A stretch of DNA of 64,000 nt, taken from Pectinophora gossypiella. Lineage: Eukaryota > Arthropoda > Insecta > Lepidoptera > Gelechiidae. Of this stretch, positions 33,131-46,601 are shown one piece after another; the stretch's first letter is position 1, and each line of letters begins with the position of its first letter. The notes below the pieces were generated by a model. That model did no database searches, was not told where the DNA came from, and saw only the letters and a list, made by a program, of their open reading frames with translations. The translations under genes and the position numbers were made by a program. Where the stretch lies: NCBI RefSeq assembly GCF_024362695.1, contig NC_065423.1, positions 1,853,001-1,917,000 of the forward strand. The letters run 5' to 3'.

Positions 33131-34990
33131 CTCATTGATGTATTACTTATATGTTATTTTGTATCTACTTTATACTTACCCAATATTCCAAGTTATTTGG
33201 AGCACAGAAAAAAGTAAAATGAAATAAAAAATAGCTGTCTTAGATCGGCTAAATGATAGCTTAATCTCCTAGTTTGCATGAAAAAACATTTTTTATAGTC
33301 TGTCCGTTTATAAAAAAAAAATATTGATAAACTTACAACGGACAAAATATTGATAGATCTTTGTAATACCGTGAGATGGCCCAGGAAGGACTTAATATGA
33401 TTTTGACGACTCGATTACTGTAGCCATAGAGGGGGACAATCAGCTCGCGACAACAAAGACTTCAGGACCCCGATACAAACCTCGCGTGACCCCGATGAAA
33501 CCGTCGAAGATTTCCCTCATTTAGCACTTATCGCTATCGGCCCAATAGGAATAATCCTGTCAGACCTCAGCTCTCAATGCCCTCAGTGCCATCTGAGGCA
33601 AACCTACAATAACATATAAACAAGCCATGCCATGTGACAGCAAATAAATAAATAAATAAGCCACATAAAAAAATGGATGAAAAAAATACTTACCTACATC
33701 TGTTGGACCGAGAAGGAAGAGAACACTTTAGAACTCTGTCGCACTATCATATTTAACATTTAATAACACTTACGGTGTAATTTGTCAAAAAACTTAGTGT
33801 GACATGGTATTAAAGTGTATACATATTAATACTCCTGACCGTACATAGCTACGTCTTGAAGGGACCCTCCGCCCTTCGTCAACACGAGCATGAAGTGAGC
33901 TTCGTACACTTGGTCAGGCAGTCGCTTCCATAAAAAACTGGACTTGTCAAATCTTCAGGATAGGTAAACGGACTCTGTGAAAACGGGATAACGCTAGGAA
34001 GAGCACGAAAACTACAATTTGTTTACCCAAGTGCACTCAAATGAAAGAGCTAGTGAGTTTTTTAATTATTAACCAAAGGTGATTGGCAGTTTAATAACAA
34101 TATAATACATAGGAAGTATCGTAACAAATGTTTCCTTAAGGCGAACCTAAATGTTTTCTGTCATTTTACCACCATACCATGTAATTATAATCGTTGAAAT
34201 TGTCAATCTTGATTGCTTTGCGGGGAAACCTTACTCGTAATTGCTGAAAAGTAGAATTAAAATAAGCTTTCTTAGGGTTCCATTTCTGAAAGTAAAAACG
34301 GGACCTTTTATAAAATCACTCTTGCCACATAACATTATAACAATGGCCCCGATTCCTGCAGACACCTCCTAATTTTACCCATCATTTTCTTATCCGTCGA
34401 AAAGGAAAGGGACGGATGATTGACAACTGTTAATTTTAAAATGAATAAAATCCCGGGCGAATAAAATAAGCATCTCGCTGATGTGCATACCGTTTCACGT
34501 GAGCTGTCAACTTAATTCTGTCGGGTTATTGGCCAATGACTGACGAGGAAATCAGTTTGTGATCCATAATGTTGAGAGTGCATACAGTGAAAAATATCAA
34601 GAAATCCAAAACATTGTAAGCTCATTTATTAGAACCAAAAAACTGGCACTAAAATTAAAAAAAAAACAGAACTTAACGAATATGACAATATATTTAAAAA
34701 AGAACAAAACTTGGAACGACCAAGGAGGCCGTCATTAACACATAATTTGATTAAGACATTACATGGTGTTCACCGGAATGTTCGAAAGTAAGATGCCGAG
34801 TTTTGGCGGTAACGTTATGCCCGGTTACTAAGGTGTAAATAAGTACGAAGTTTTTAACCCACCTGGGTCATGTCAGGGACCTATGGCTGCTCAATATCAA
34901 CTCTGACACCAGGGTTGCTAAGGTTGGTAGTTCGTAATCTATAATAAATTATTATATAATAAATTATTATTAATTATTAATCAAATTCAA
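33131..34990. repeat. Right part of duplication unit A: repeats only
   Basis: This stretch pairs with 44190-44750 and 46115-47430 in unit B. It contains a dispersed repeat (33390-33620), a 148-bp MITE copy on the minus strand (33720-33846), the 'cagtcgcttccataaaaa' repeat (33890-34000), one foldback MITE end (34341-34500) and a SINE tail (34750-34945). No coding exon recognised. Confidence 0.65.
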
Positions 34991-35397
34991 ATTCAAAAAT
35001 ATCTTTATTCAGTAGGTAACATCTTTATTCAATTTTTACATAACGAACGTCTCATCCGCCTAAAACTACTGCAGCTTCTCACAACCTGTATAGCCGGGGA
35101 AAAGAAGCTGCAAGAAAAACCTCGGTACAGGGCCCTAGACGTTCTTTAAAAAAATAAACATAAAACATTGGTATACAATTGAGTAATTTAGCTGCCAGTT
35201 CAATTTAGCTATCAGTTCTCAGACAGTTAATCCCATGCATTCATATCTTCTAAATAATCACTAAGTTTATAATAACCTTTTTTGTAAAGTTTTTGTTTAA
35301 CTACTGTCTTAAAACAGTTGAAAGGCAAATTCTGAATGTCAATGGGAATCTTATTGTAAAAACGTATACATTGCCCCTTAAAAGATTTAGTAATCTT
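34985..35397 (-). mobile_element. 5'-truncated LINE tail, minus strand
   Basis: Read on the minus strand it ends in 'cttctttt..ccccggctata' and 'tactgaataaagat', like the tail at 10440. A shorter copy lies at 55320-55645. A TTCAAATTC tail is on the left edge. It is absent from the matching position of unit B. Confidence 0.7.
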
Positions 35398-35679
35398 ATG
35401 TAATCGACTGACTTGTAAAGCAAGTTTACCTCACAAAAATAATATCAACTTTGATTCCAAGATTTTTACAAGGCGCCGTTTTCTTTTTCGCTTTCAAAAT
35501 TTGTTAGCTGGTAGAACTTTCATTAGTATAGATATAATCGTACAATAATGTACTTAGCAGCCTTCTTTTAGCTTGTCAAAAACTTATAAATCAAACTTCC
35601 CTACATAATAGGGCGAAGATTTTTTAGTCATCGTAGTAGTATATTATAATAAAAATAAATGTTTTACAGTCCCATGCCG

Positions 35680-37020
35680 GTGTTCAGCAGAAATCCGCGC
35701 CCTCCGCGCGTCTTCCTCCGCCACTCCCGCGGAGCGCGCCCTACTGGCGGAGCTGGAGCGGTACAAACGTTCACACGAGCAGTTTGCTGATCAGATACAA
35801 GTACTCAAGAAACACGCAAAGGATAAGACGTATGAGGTAGGTAATATAAACAACCTACATGGTTGCCTTATAGTCCTATCGTGTGGGTTATAATGGAACA
35901 ACCCTCATCAACCCTGGTGTCAGGGTTATTATTGAGCCGCCAAAGGAAATTGTAAATTGAAAATGAATCTCTGGTCGCAGTCTAAGTTTCGGCTGAATTT
36001 CCGTATAAGTTAATTAATTTGAAAGTGTTTTAAGTTTCTATTTTTTTTTAAGTAAATGTTAAAATTAAAAAAATAACGAATTCTAACTGTTCTAGAAAAT
36101 CAATATAGTTTATTTGTCACTTATAACTTTTATACACATTAAAAAGTCATACAACAAATATAACTTTAAAAAACTATTATTCCAGTTGAAGAACTGGCAG
36201 AACGAGTACAAGAAGAAAGAAATAGCCCTGGGCAAGTCACACAGCGATACCAGCGATACCATCTCCTCCATACTACAGCAACAGTAAGTTATATCTTTTG
36301 TATGTTACGGCTCCTACACAACGCCGAGCGGCACGTGCCGCCGGCTTATGCGGGAAGGATGTGCCGCCGGCACGTGCTGTGGAAGCATGAGTGACAGGAG
36401 CGAAATGACCTTGCACCCCGCGTGGCACGCCAGCTCCGTTGTTTCGTTGTGCGGCAAATCTAGTGGTTTTACAACCCACCGGGCGCACCGCGGTTTGCCC
36501 GGCTTTACGTGCTTCTACGCTGCTCAGGGAAAAAATACATAGAACACGTTCAACTTGTCTTCCCGTACGTGCGTAACGCAAGCCCAGGAATTGTGTTTCT
36601 AACGTGATGTATGATTAAGACCGATGACCTGGTCCCCTACAGCAGTCCGGTACATCATATCCATTTTAGGACTTCACAAGTGGATGCAAGTTGTCAGATT
36701 ACTCGTTACCGCATTAGGGATTGCGGACGTCAGTTTATGTATGTATGTATCAATACAAAAAGTAAAACACCCAGTTTATAAGAGAAATGCGTTTTTCTTT
36801 TCATATTGTATATAGGTACTTTTACCGTCCCGTTTTCAGTGTATATCAATTATTTTCAACCTTCGTTTGCCTGAAAGAAATTACTGCTTAGCAATAAAAC
36901 CATCAATTGTATTTCTGCCATAATTTTCTATTGTTGAATTGAAATACTGTAATTGTTTTGTTAAATTTAACGCTGATTGAAGAAAAAAAGCTGCTGAAAG
37001 ACCAACTCAGTATTGTTTAA
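35680..37020 (+). pseudogene. Nup88 3'-end duplicate (three exons, broken)
   Basis: This duplicates the last three Nup88 exons only. The first (35680-35836) keeps its frame and 157-base length with few changes, but the acceptor AG is now CG (35678-35679). The second (36186-36283) has a 9-base in-frame repeat of AGCGATACC. The third has lost its acceptor and about a dozen adjacent bases, leaving the frame from near 36965 to TAA 37018-37020. With no upstream exons and two acceptors gone it cannot make Nup88. Chimeric transcription from some upstream promoter is conceivable but not shown. Confidence 0.9.
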
Positions 37021-37849
37021 GTTTAACGCTATCTTCATATTATTAATCTGGTTGCACTTTGGATGCGTTTTCTTACGCACTCGGTGTATACTTAAGAACT
37101 CGGTTCGTGCGTATACGTACGAACTCGCACGAATTATTCCAGACTTTCAAGTACTATGAGAGCGCGAACACGGGTTGCGAGGGGGTCTAAAAAAGCCATA
37201 AAGAAGCACCTAAAAAGCAACACTTATTTAAGAGTGCGCAATTTCAACGAATGTCAAATTGCTTCTAGTATTGTGGAAAGCAAGGAATTGAATACGAATG
37301 CACGAGTCGAGTTCTTATGAAGGTACCTCTAAGACCAGACCAGGCGTGTGGCGTGTTGCTTTACTAAGTTGAATGTTTATTTTTTATTTGTCCAATACGG
37401 TGATTCTATTATTTTTGAAGTAATAATTGAGGAGTGTTCATAATAGGAGATTGTACCAAGTGTCCTGACATACTGGTGAGTTAAGTACATTAATTCATTC
37501 AGATAAATTAATAAAGTTGATTAATGGCATCAATGTCTTTATTGTTAATTCTTACAATTTCAATAGTTTTACATGACTACTTAGCTACCTAATAGTGCTG
37601 ATTTGACCATGGTATGAGAAAACCAGGTATGCTCAAAACTGACAGCTAGCATTTCAAAGTTAGCCTAGCTAAAAAATAAATTACCCAAGTCCAATGTTTT
37701 TAATTTACTTTGCAAGGGAATTTTGTACTTTCAGTAAAATATTTACGTACAGTTTCACATCAAAAAAAATTGAAGCAGCGTGGTGAAGTATGCTCGGTAC
37801 CCTGTTCGGTTGATTGAGGCGAGGTTTTGCCCAGCAGTGTAAAAGCTAT

Positions 37850-40800
37850 TTATGTTGAATGCATAGTGGTTCTCAAAGTGGTATAAGCCGAATAAGTCAT
37901 TCTCAACACGGCCATTAGACATTCCAAACTCAAAGTCGCGATCCCGCCAGCGGACAACTTCATTATCTTCTGGGAATTTTGCAACATCAACATTATAATC
38001 TTCCTATTAGCCGGGTCAAAGTTCTCCCACTTAGAGTCGTATACCGCATGCTCAAACGCCATACTAGCATCTCTTATTCTCTGACCTGTAAAACAGTCAG
38101 TACCTACTAACATTAACGCGAATGGTAACTCTATGTAGGTATTTTCTAAGCCCCCTAGTAACTCTGCAATGAGCCCGGTTATAAGAAGCATGAACTCTAT
38201 AGCAATGGGGAGTCTGAAGACGTCTTCTACTTGATGCAGCAGGTTTATCATCTTTGTATGGCCTTCCAGGACTTGTATGAGACGAGTTGTGATGTATTCG
38301 TTCAGTTTTTTATCTGTTTCCTTTTGTGTCCGTCCGTCTTCTATTGACGAGTTTTCTCTGAAAATATCATACATTTATTTAGAAATATTTAAATTTAATA
38401 CAGTATAAGCTCGGTGAAGCATGAGTTCATCTTGCGATTAATGCACCTCTAACTAGCCCAATATGGAAAGGGAACAAGTATCTTATATTATGCTAATACT
38501 TACAGCATAAGCTCATGACTAAAACCCAATTATTTATATTAGTAGTCAGAGGTACATCCATCGGAAGATGAACTAATTACCCACATTTTATCAGCTTTGT
38601 ATCACACCAGATTATAACGAAAATCAGACTACAGCAGGCAGTTCCAATCCTTCGCTGTTCGCATCAAAAAGGAAAAGGCGAAACGTTTAGTGCGGATTGG
38701 TGAGATATCCAAAACAAGCATGAAATGACCGCCGATGCGATGTCCGTAGACATAATGGAGTGGATGGATTTAACTCGTGATGTTTCACCAAATAGGGATG
38801 GAATCCGTATAATCAATTACTATTTGGAAAATAGAAATGCACGGGAATAACCGCCTGGGAACCAATTTTAGGCATTCAATTCACTGAATTTGTATTGATA
38901 TTTTTTTTTAAAGTACGGTAAGGGCTCTATGCCAACGTTTTTCTTGCAGCTACTTTTCCTCGACTACACCTACAGGTTGTAAAAAGCTGCAGTAGTTTGA
39001 GGCTATTGAGACATAAAATAAAAGTGTAACTATGTTACCCAATGAATAAAGATGTTTGAGTTTCATCGAAAAAGTGAACCCACCTGCAATGAGCTAAAGC
39101 GTCATCCCATAGCTGCTTCAACTCCTCACTCCAGGCAAGCATTTGAGCTTCAGTGTACCCCGCGATGATGATGAACAGAGACGTCACGTTAGCAGCAGGA
39201 TAACAAGTGACGTAGACACCTATTGCGGTCACTGTGAACGCCACTTCGTAGAGAGGAGACGACGTCATTGGTTCTAGGCCTTTAAAATAATTCTGAGTTA
39301 CAGTTTAAAACCCTATCGCATTAAAATACTTATTTAAAGTTTAGTGAATTGGAACTTTATCGAGCTATTGTTTAAGGACTGTTTCAATTACTGCGCGCGG
39401 CGCGATTTATATCGAGGGCTTTGACCAAAAACTCTCGATGTAATAATTCGCGCGCGCGATTGTTGTGCAGAGCCTACTGACAAATTTTCACCTAGCCTCA
39501 GCCTGTTGTCTTGAATTTTCAACCTTATTCTCAGCGTGTCCCACTTGTCCGGCATCTTTGCTTCTTTCTGAACTAGTGCAATATCCCTTCAAGGATCCTC
39601 GTTTATTTGAGGATATGTGCCCGTTGTAATGAATTAGCCAACTTCACAGTTTTCACTTACCCCATAACACAAATCCGTCTTCCGGGAAGTGCCTGCCAGG
39701 CATCAATAGCGGTTTCACCACATATATAATGCCGTTCCACACGATGACGTTCCACACTATTATGGCTCGCTTCTTGACCGCTCTCAGAGTTGTGTTCAGA
39801 TTTGTGGCGAAGCGTGAGCCGGGCTCCACTAAGGCATCGCAAGCGAGATACTCTGCTATTATATTCCTCAGCTGTTTACTGCAGGATGTAATAGACGTTA
39901 TTTTATTTGGGTTAACCAAAACTATCTAAGATAACATACCTTACTCGTATTATTTCTATCACCCATATTCCCGATAAATGCGTTTCGGAAGATGTGACCT
40001 AACCTGAATTGGGCTGGGTTTCCCATCGCGTGTTCGATGATCAGACAGGCAGTCGCTTCTATAGGTAAACGGACTCTGGGAAAACGGAATAATGCTAAGG
40101 AGATGACGACTCGTATTATTTCTAAGAGAGAATGAAATCGGAATTATCTGACACGGATGGGATTTGAACCCGCCGGTCTTGGCTTGCCTCAGCCAATTTG
40201 CAAACGATAATGACAATCGACTGACTGACATGTCACCTTATATCAATAGCATACATTTTACACAGAACAAATACAACAACAGCCTATATAAATTACTGCC
40301 GAGCACAAGCCTCTCCTCAATCAACCGGAAAGGGTATGGACCATAGCAATTGGTGGAATTGGATTTAGATGATGCTACTCTGGGCACTATTACACTCGCG
40401 TCAAATAGAGTACTGCGGGGCGGAAAGCAAGAGAGAAACCACTGCCCTATTTTTCCTGGATTATGAAGTAGTGTGGAGAATGCTACACCGACAAGAGCGT
40501 GGCTCTTAAATTAGTGAATTAAGTTATCATAATGATTCTGAGGAATTGGCCTTTGATAGACTGGAATGGAAAATGCTACACCGACAAGAGCGTGGCTCTT
40601 AAATTGATGATGAATGATTCTCCATTGGTCTAACAAAAAGGTGGTTGAGGCGTAGATACTTAGTATGATTTTGCGATGGATAAACCTCTATCCTATATTT
40701 CCCCATTGATTTTAGAAAATAAAGTAAGAACTCACCGAAAAATAAAGGCACAGAGGAGCTTCGTCATGCTAATCTCGCTGCTGGTTCCGAGTGAGAAGAC

Positions 40801-41406
40801 GATGATGGCAGCCAGGAGCTCGCCAGTCTGCCGGCAGCGCCAGAACACGAACCACACCATCGACACCAGGTACACGTAGTAGTAGCTCGCCGACATCATC
40901 ACCAGCCACACGTACGACAGGAAGCTCACGGCTTTGGAAGGAAAGAGGAGTTGAACTAAATAATCAAAAAGGAGATAGAGAAGACGCCCTACAACTCGCT
41001 GCGACTCCACGGTTCCTTCCGGTCATCTTCTCTGCCCTCCACTGGGACAATTCTTGGGATGATGCTACTCTGGGCGCCATCACACTCGCGTCAGACAGAG
41101 TATTGAGGGGCGAAGGGCAAGCGGGAAACCTCTGCCCTACTTTTCCTTAAAAAAGTAGCATGGAGAATGCTACACCGACAAGAACGTGGCTCTTAGGTGT
41201 TGTGTGCATTTGAGTTTGTATGTCTATAACTAAAAATTGAGTGTTTTCTATGTATCGTCATTATTTTAAGCATCTACCCGATACTTACGTCTCTTATCCC
41301 TAGGGTCTATATTCAAGGCAACCGCCCGTAGCATGGCGGACACGTTCCACAACATGTTCGGCAGATCGCAGTACTGCAGACCGAACCTTCTGATGTTCTC
41401 CCACAT
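37850..41406 (-). CDS. Odorant receptor, copy 2 (five exons, 411 aa, intact)
   Basis: This is the tandem paralogue of the receptor at 28359-32118, with the same 7tm_6 architecture. Exons: 41406-41289 (ATG at 41406-41404), 40931-40736, 39878-39661, 39279-39084 and 38357-37850. The first four have exactly the lengths of copy 1 (118, 196, 218, 196). The last is six bases longer and adds Ser-Thr at the C-terminus. No stops or frameshifts were seen. Substitutions are scattered, e.g. QQYYDLPT to LQYCDLPN near the N-terminus, and VFRVPVAIEF to VFRLPIAIEF in a helix. Both copies therefore look functional, and their ligand range may be diverging. The ligand is unknown. Confidence 0.9.
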
Positions 41407-41579
41407 CTTGTACGGTTACAGGTTGATGGTGTTATCTGGTTAAAGAATTTTCAAGGTCAGAAAACAAAGCTAGAAGCAACTGTTACAGTAGATAAGGCAC
41501 CTACCATAACATTGATAGAGCTTCAATGTTGACTGGAACTTCGCCCAATGGTCCATTTTACTTGCTCCATTTTACATTG

Positions 41580-44000
41580 GAGCAGAATCAGATCAGAATC
41601 ATTTATTCAACGTAATTATCATGGATAAACTTGTTGAAGGTCAATATAACATTTTTGAATTTACGTCATTTCGCAAGGTGTTATGGCTGAGGAGAAGAAA
41701 TGACAAGAAACTGCAACAGCAACACATCTTTTAAAAACCAATGAGGATATACATTACAAGTTATTTAATAACTAGAGGAACACATTCACTTCCAGACATT
41801 TTTATCATTTAGGTAGTCATTAATCTTATAATAAGCTTTTTTACATAAAGTAAGCTTCACATGAGCTTTAAATTAATTTTCTGACAAATTTAAAATATTA
41901 TCTGGTATTTTATTGTAAAAACGTAAACATAACCCCAAAAAAAGATGAATTTTATTTACTTAATCTAGAATTTTGAATAGTAATTTTACTTTTATTTCTT
42001 GTATTGCCATTCACAGTTTCTCGGAAGGAGAGATACATTTTTACGTACATACATAATGTTTTCATAAATATATTGACTTGCAACCGTCAGTATATTTATT
42101 TCTTTAAACACTCCCTTAAAGAGTCCCGACGACGCAGATTATAAATAGCGAGAACTGCTCTTTTTTGAATGATGAAAATAGTTTCTCCATCAGCGGCTCG
42201 ACCCCACAGCAAAATACCGTAAGACATTATGCTGTGGAAGTAGCTGAAGTAGACAAGTCTAGCAGTGGGTACATCTGTGAGTTGTCGGATTCTTCTGACG
42301 GCATATGCTGCTGAACTTAGCTTGCCCGCTAGTGATACAATATGTGGACCCCATTGAAGTTTTGAATCTACAGTAATTCCTAAGAAAACGGTGTGTTCAA
42401 CAAAATCTAGTTTCTCGTCGTTAATTTTAATGTTATTATTTACTTTCTTTACGTTTGGTAGAACAAATTTAATACACTTCGTTTTCTTAGCATTTAGAAC
42501 CAGGGTTTTTACTGCAAACCAACTTAGAACCTGCTGACACAGCGCTGTTTGCTTCGTCAAATTCCTCTAACTTTCTGTCGATTTTAAATATAAGAGAAGT
42601 GTCATTCGCTAACAGTACAATGTCGGCTTGGTTCTGTACCACATAAGGTAAATCATCATCATCAACACGTTTAAAATCAAATAATTCACTGCAAGCAGTA
42701 ACATTACTTTTCAACAATACATAAGCTTGAACAGAAGAGGACCTGAGAGGTTCTGTAGTTTTTACAGGGATGTTCGTGAAGAATTTATCAAAAACTTCAG
42801 CTACATCTTTATCTTGTTTTACTAACCCAGTCTCCGATTCTATATTATACTCTAATTCACACGGTTTCGAAGCCTGTGTTTCACTATTTTTTACTTGCCA
42901 AACTGCCTTTTTCATTATCTGCGGTCTTTATTTTACTACTAATATGCATCTGTTTGGCTGTATAACACACTCTTCGAAATATTTTAGAATAATTTTTGAC
43001 GTAGCTTTTAAAACTATCAGCGTGTGTATACGTTTTTTCCTCATATAAAGAATAAAGAGTATTTCTACTTTTGCGAATGCCTACGGTAGCGCAGTCACTG
43101 AACTTGAATGATTGACTGTTGGCAACTACCTTTTGAGGAAAATTATTTTCAAATTCTTTTTGGATAATAGTGAAGAAATCCCTGTAAAAATCATCAGGAT
43201 TGTCTGTATCAAAGTTTGGACAAAGTAGGTTACTAATAATTCTATTTCGATATTTCTCTATCCGAGTATCAGTGATGGGTCGAGTACTAAATTTAATTCT
43301 CTGAACATTTTTAAGTACTGGAGAACTGACCAGCTGCCCACTGTGATCTGACTTAAAACAGTTAAGGATACTGTTATCTTGCAAAAAACGTTATCTAAAA
43401 ATGAGGCAGTTGTTTCTGTAATTCTAGTTGGCTCCATAAATATATTAACAAGGTTAAAAGATGTAAACAAACTTAGAAATCTAGTTGTAATTGAATCTAC
43501 TTCATATAAATCGTTAAAATATCCACACGGCGGTCTGGAGCCACCACGTATTTTGATTTTTCGACAGAAAGCGCTAGCGAAATGTGAATTTTTAAAACCG
43601 AATAACAATTCATAATCCTTGAACCAGTGCTCAGTAATACATAAAATGTCAATAAAAATGTCTCTAAAAATAATTCTATGTCTAATTCTTTGCCAGAGAA
43701 GCCTTGAATATTTTGGTGAACTAGTTTTAATATTCCAAGCTTCTCTTTTGTCTTATTGTCTAGTTTAAAGATGAAGTACCATTCGTGGTACATGGCTGAC
43801 TACCGTCAATAAAAAGTTTTGTACTGTAGAAGCAGAAGTCTCTTTAATATAAAAAAGTAGTACTGAACATATGATTGTTTTAAAGTACTTAGATAGATAT
43901 ATTCCATCTATCGTTATTATACAATTTTGAATAAACTTATTCAAATCTAAATAAATAATATTACTGTGATGACAGGTTCTGTTGTAAAGGTGTTGGTTGA
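41580..44000 (-). pseudogene. Internally deleted Jockey/CR1-type LINE
   Basis: This is a non-LTR retrotransposon remnant on the minus strand. From 43793 downward: endonuclease start (VHQNIQGFSGKELDIELFL), endonuclease end (PTRITETTASFLDNVF and SDHSGQL), and the linker before the reverse transcriptase. A jump follows from FDFKRV directly into the catalytic loop remnant (ADIVLLANDTSLIF, where AND stands for the usual ADD). Then come the thumb and C-terminus (KCIKFVLPN, VFLGITVDSKLQW, YGILLWG). Most of the reverse transcriptase is missing and at least three frameshifts divide the rest. The 3' end near 41590 reads 'agaatcatttattcaacg' on the plus strand. It is present only in unit B. Confidence 0.8.
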
Positions 44001-44189
44001 GAGAAATATATAATTATTTTCCTCACTAGGTAATGAATTTGAGTATGGAAACGAACAAATAATTAAGCTTCCACACTCAACAGTCATTAGTAATCTACGG
44101 TACTTAGTTAATTGCTGTTTTGTGAGTCCTATACTATTACCTACTAAAAGAATAACGGTAGTTTAGGAATAGTTTTGTAATGATTGAGA

Positions 44190-46600
44190 GAGCAATCTAA
44201 TCATAAACACATTGATGTATAATATATGTTATTTCGTATCTACTTTATACTTACCCAAAATTCCAAGTTATTTGGAGCACAGAAAAAAGTAAAATGAAAT
44301 AAAAAATAGCTGTTTTAGATCGGCTAAATGATAGCTTAATCTCCTAGTTTGCATGAAAAAACATTTTTATAGTCTGTCCGTTTATAAAAAAAAATATTGA
44401 TAAACTTACAACGGACTAACTATTGTTAGATCTTTGTAATACCGTGTGATGGCTCACGAAGGAGTTAATACGATCTGGACGACCCGATTACTCTAGCCAT
44501 AGAGGGGGACAATCAGCTCGCGACAACAAATACTTACTTCAGGACCCCGATACAAACCTCGCGTAGTCGAAGATTTCCCTCATTCAGCGCTTATCGATAT
44601 CGGCCCAATAGGAATAATCCTGTCAGACCTCATCTCTAAAGCCCTCAGCGCCATCTGAGGCAAACCACATAAAAAATGGATGAAAAAAATACTTACCTAC
44701 ATCTGTTGGACCGATAAGAAAGAGGGAACATAGAACGTGGCGAATTTCTTAGCATGCCAAATATTCTAAATATGTCCAAAATGTACTACAATAACTTATC
44801 ATCAACATGATACTCTATCTATATGGGCGTAAGGTTGGTAACCTGTCACCATACAGCTCATCAGGATAGCCTTGATACCTATTCAGATGCACTCAAACTT
44901 AACCTAATCTTGGCTTAACAGCTCTTAAATTAGTGCCATCCTTCACTTACAATACATGCAAGATAGAGACGCAGCTACTTTTAACCCTGTTAAATTACGT
45001 TGGTGACTGCCCAAATCCACACCAATGCCGACGGTGGCTGTAAACTGGCTCGTCGAGTTCTGCCACTCCCCGGACACTCCGTACAGAAATGTCATTCTTA
45101 CCGTGTGCGGCTTAATGCGTAAGTGTGAGCGAGACGCACTCTGCGCGCTCTCCCCTTTACTCCTTAAGACCATATAAGACTAAAGTAAGACCCAAAGGGG
45201 GTGAGGTAGGTGCGGGGCGGTAAGTCACTATTCTACACGTAGTATTATTCTTTATTATTTTCTTGTGTGGTGGCTATTTTGTTGGTGTGGAGTTACGCGT
45301 ACTGCGATGGATGCGGCCGCGAATTAATATGCATGTTTGACCTTTGACCTAAAAATCGCGTGGTGATTACAATTATTGTGTGTATAGTAAGGTACATATT
45401 GGTGGTAATGAGTATAGTCTGTAATACTATTAATAACACGCCACTTCTACATTAGCAGTGATGTGCGGCTCTCAGGAATGTTCCCACTTTCCCGCGCAAA
45501 ACTTATGTGAAAAGGGCAGATAAGACCTGGGGGGATTAAATTGGACACATCGTTTTAATCAATTGAATTTTCATTCATCTAAAAAATTCAGTAAGTATTG
45601 CAATTTGACATTTGTTTGCATTGCGCACTTACTTTTATATGCGCATATGTCAAATTGCATTTTAACTCCCAGAGTACAAGAAACAACAATTTGAAAAAAA
45701 AACAACCATTGTTGCTAATTCCCTGTAGACACAAGTTATATCTGTCATTTTCTTATCCGCCAAAAAGGACAGGGACAGGTAATCGACAAACGTTAAATTT
45801 ATGAAACACTTAAATTTTAAGCACAAATCTAAAACAACCCTATAAAAAAAAATACATTGGCTAATAACCCGACGGAATTAAGTTGACAGCACACGTCAAA
45901 CGGATTGCATACCAGCGAGATACCTTTTAGATTCGCCTGGGTTATTCATTAATTTACTTGTTCTTCCTAAAATTAAGAGATATCTATCTTCCGTCCCTTT
46001 CCTTTTCGACGGATAAGAAAGTGACAAGTATAACCTAAAGTAAAATAAGGTGGTGTCTGCAGGAATCGGGGCCAGTGACTTTACTATTAATATTCCCGGA
46101 GACGGCACTGTACACAGCAACGTATTGAAGGGACACTCCGCCCTTCTGATGAAGCACGAGCACATACGAGCATGAAGCGAGTTTCATACACTTGGTCAGG
46201 CAGTCGCTTCCATAAAAAGCCGGACTTGTCAAATCTTCAGTTCAGCTAAACGGACTCTGTGAAAACGGGATAACGCTAGGGAGACCACGAAAACTACAAT
46301 TTGACAACCCAAGTGCACTCAAATGAAAGAGCTAGTGAGTTTTTTAATTATTAACCAAAGGTGATTGGCAGTTTAATAACAATTTAATACATAGGAATTA
46401 TCGTAAAAATGTTTTCTTAAGGCGAACCTGAATGTTTTCTGTCATTTTGCCACCATACCATGTAATTACAAGCGTTGAAATTGTCAATCTTGATTGCTTT
46501 GCGGGGAAACTTTAATTGCTGAAAAGTGGAATTAAAATAAGCTTTCTTAGGGTCCCGTTTCTTGATAGGAAAAGAGACCTTTTATAACATCACTCTTGCC
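44190..46600. repeat. Unit B downstream repeats, no gene recognised
   Basis: 44190-44750 matches 33131-33715. 44940-45250 is GC-richer with a 76-codon minus-strand frame that resembles nothing I know. 45540-45670 is a palindromic 'gcgcacttacttttatatg' MITE. 45715-46075 is a foldback MITE. 46115-46600 matches 33855-34340. Confidence 0.6.
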
Positions 46601-46601
46601 A

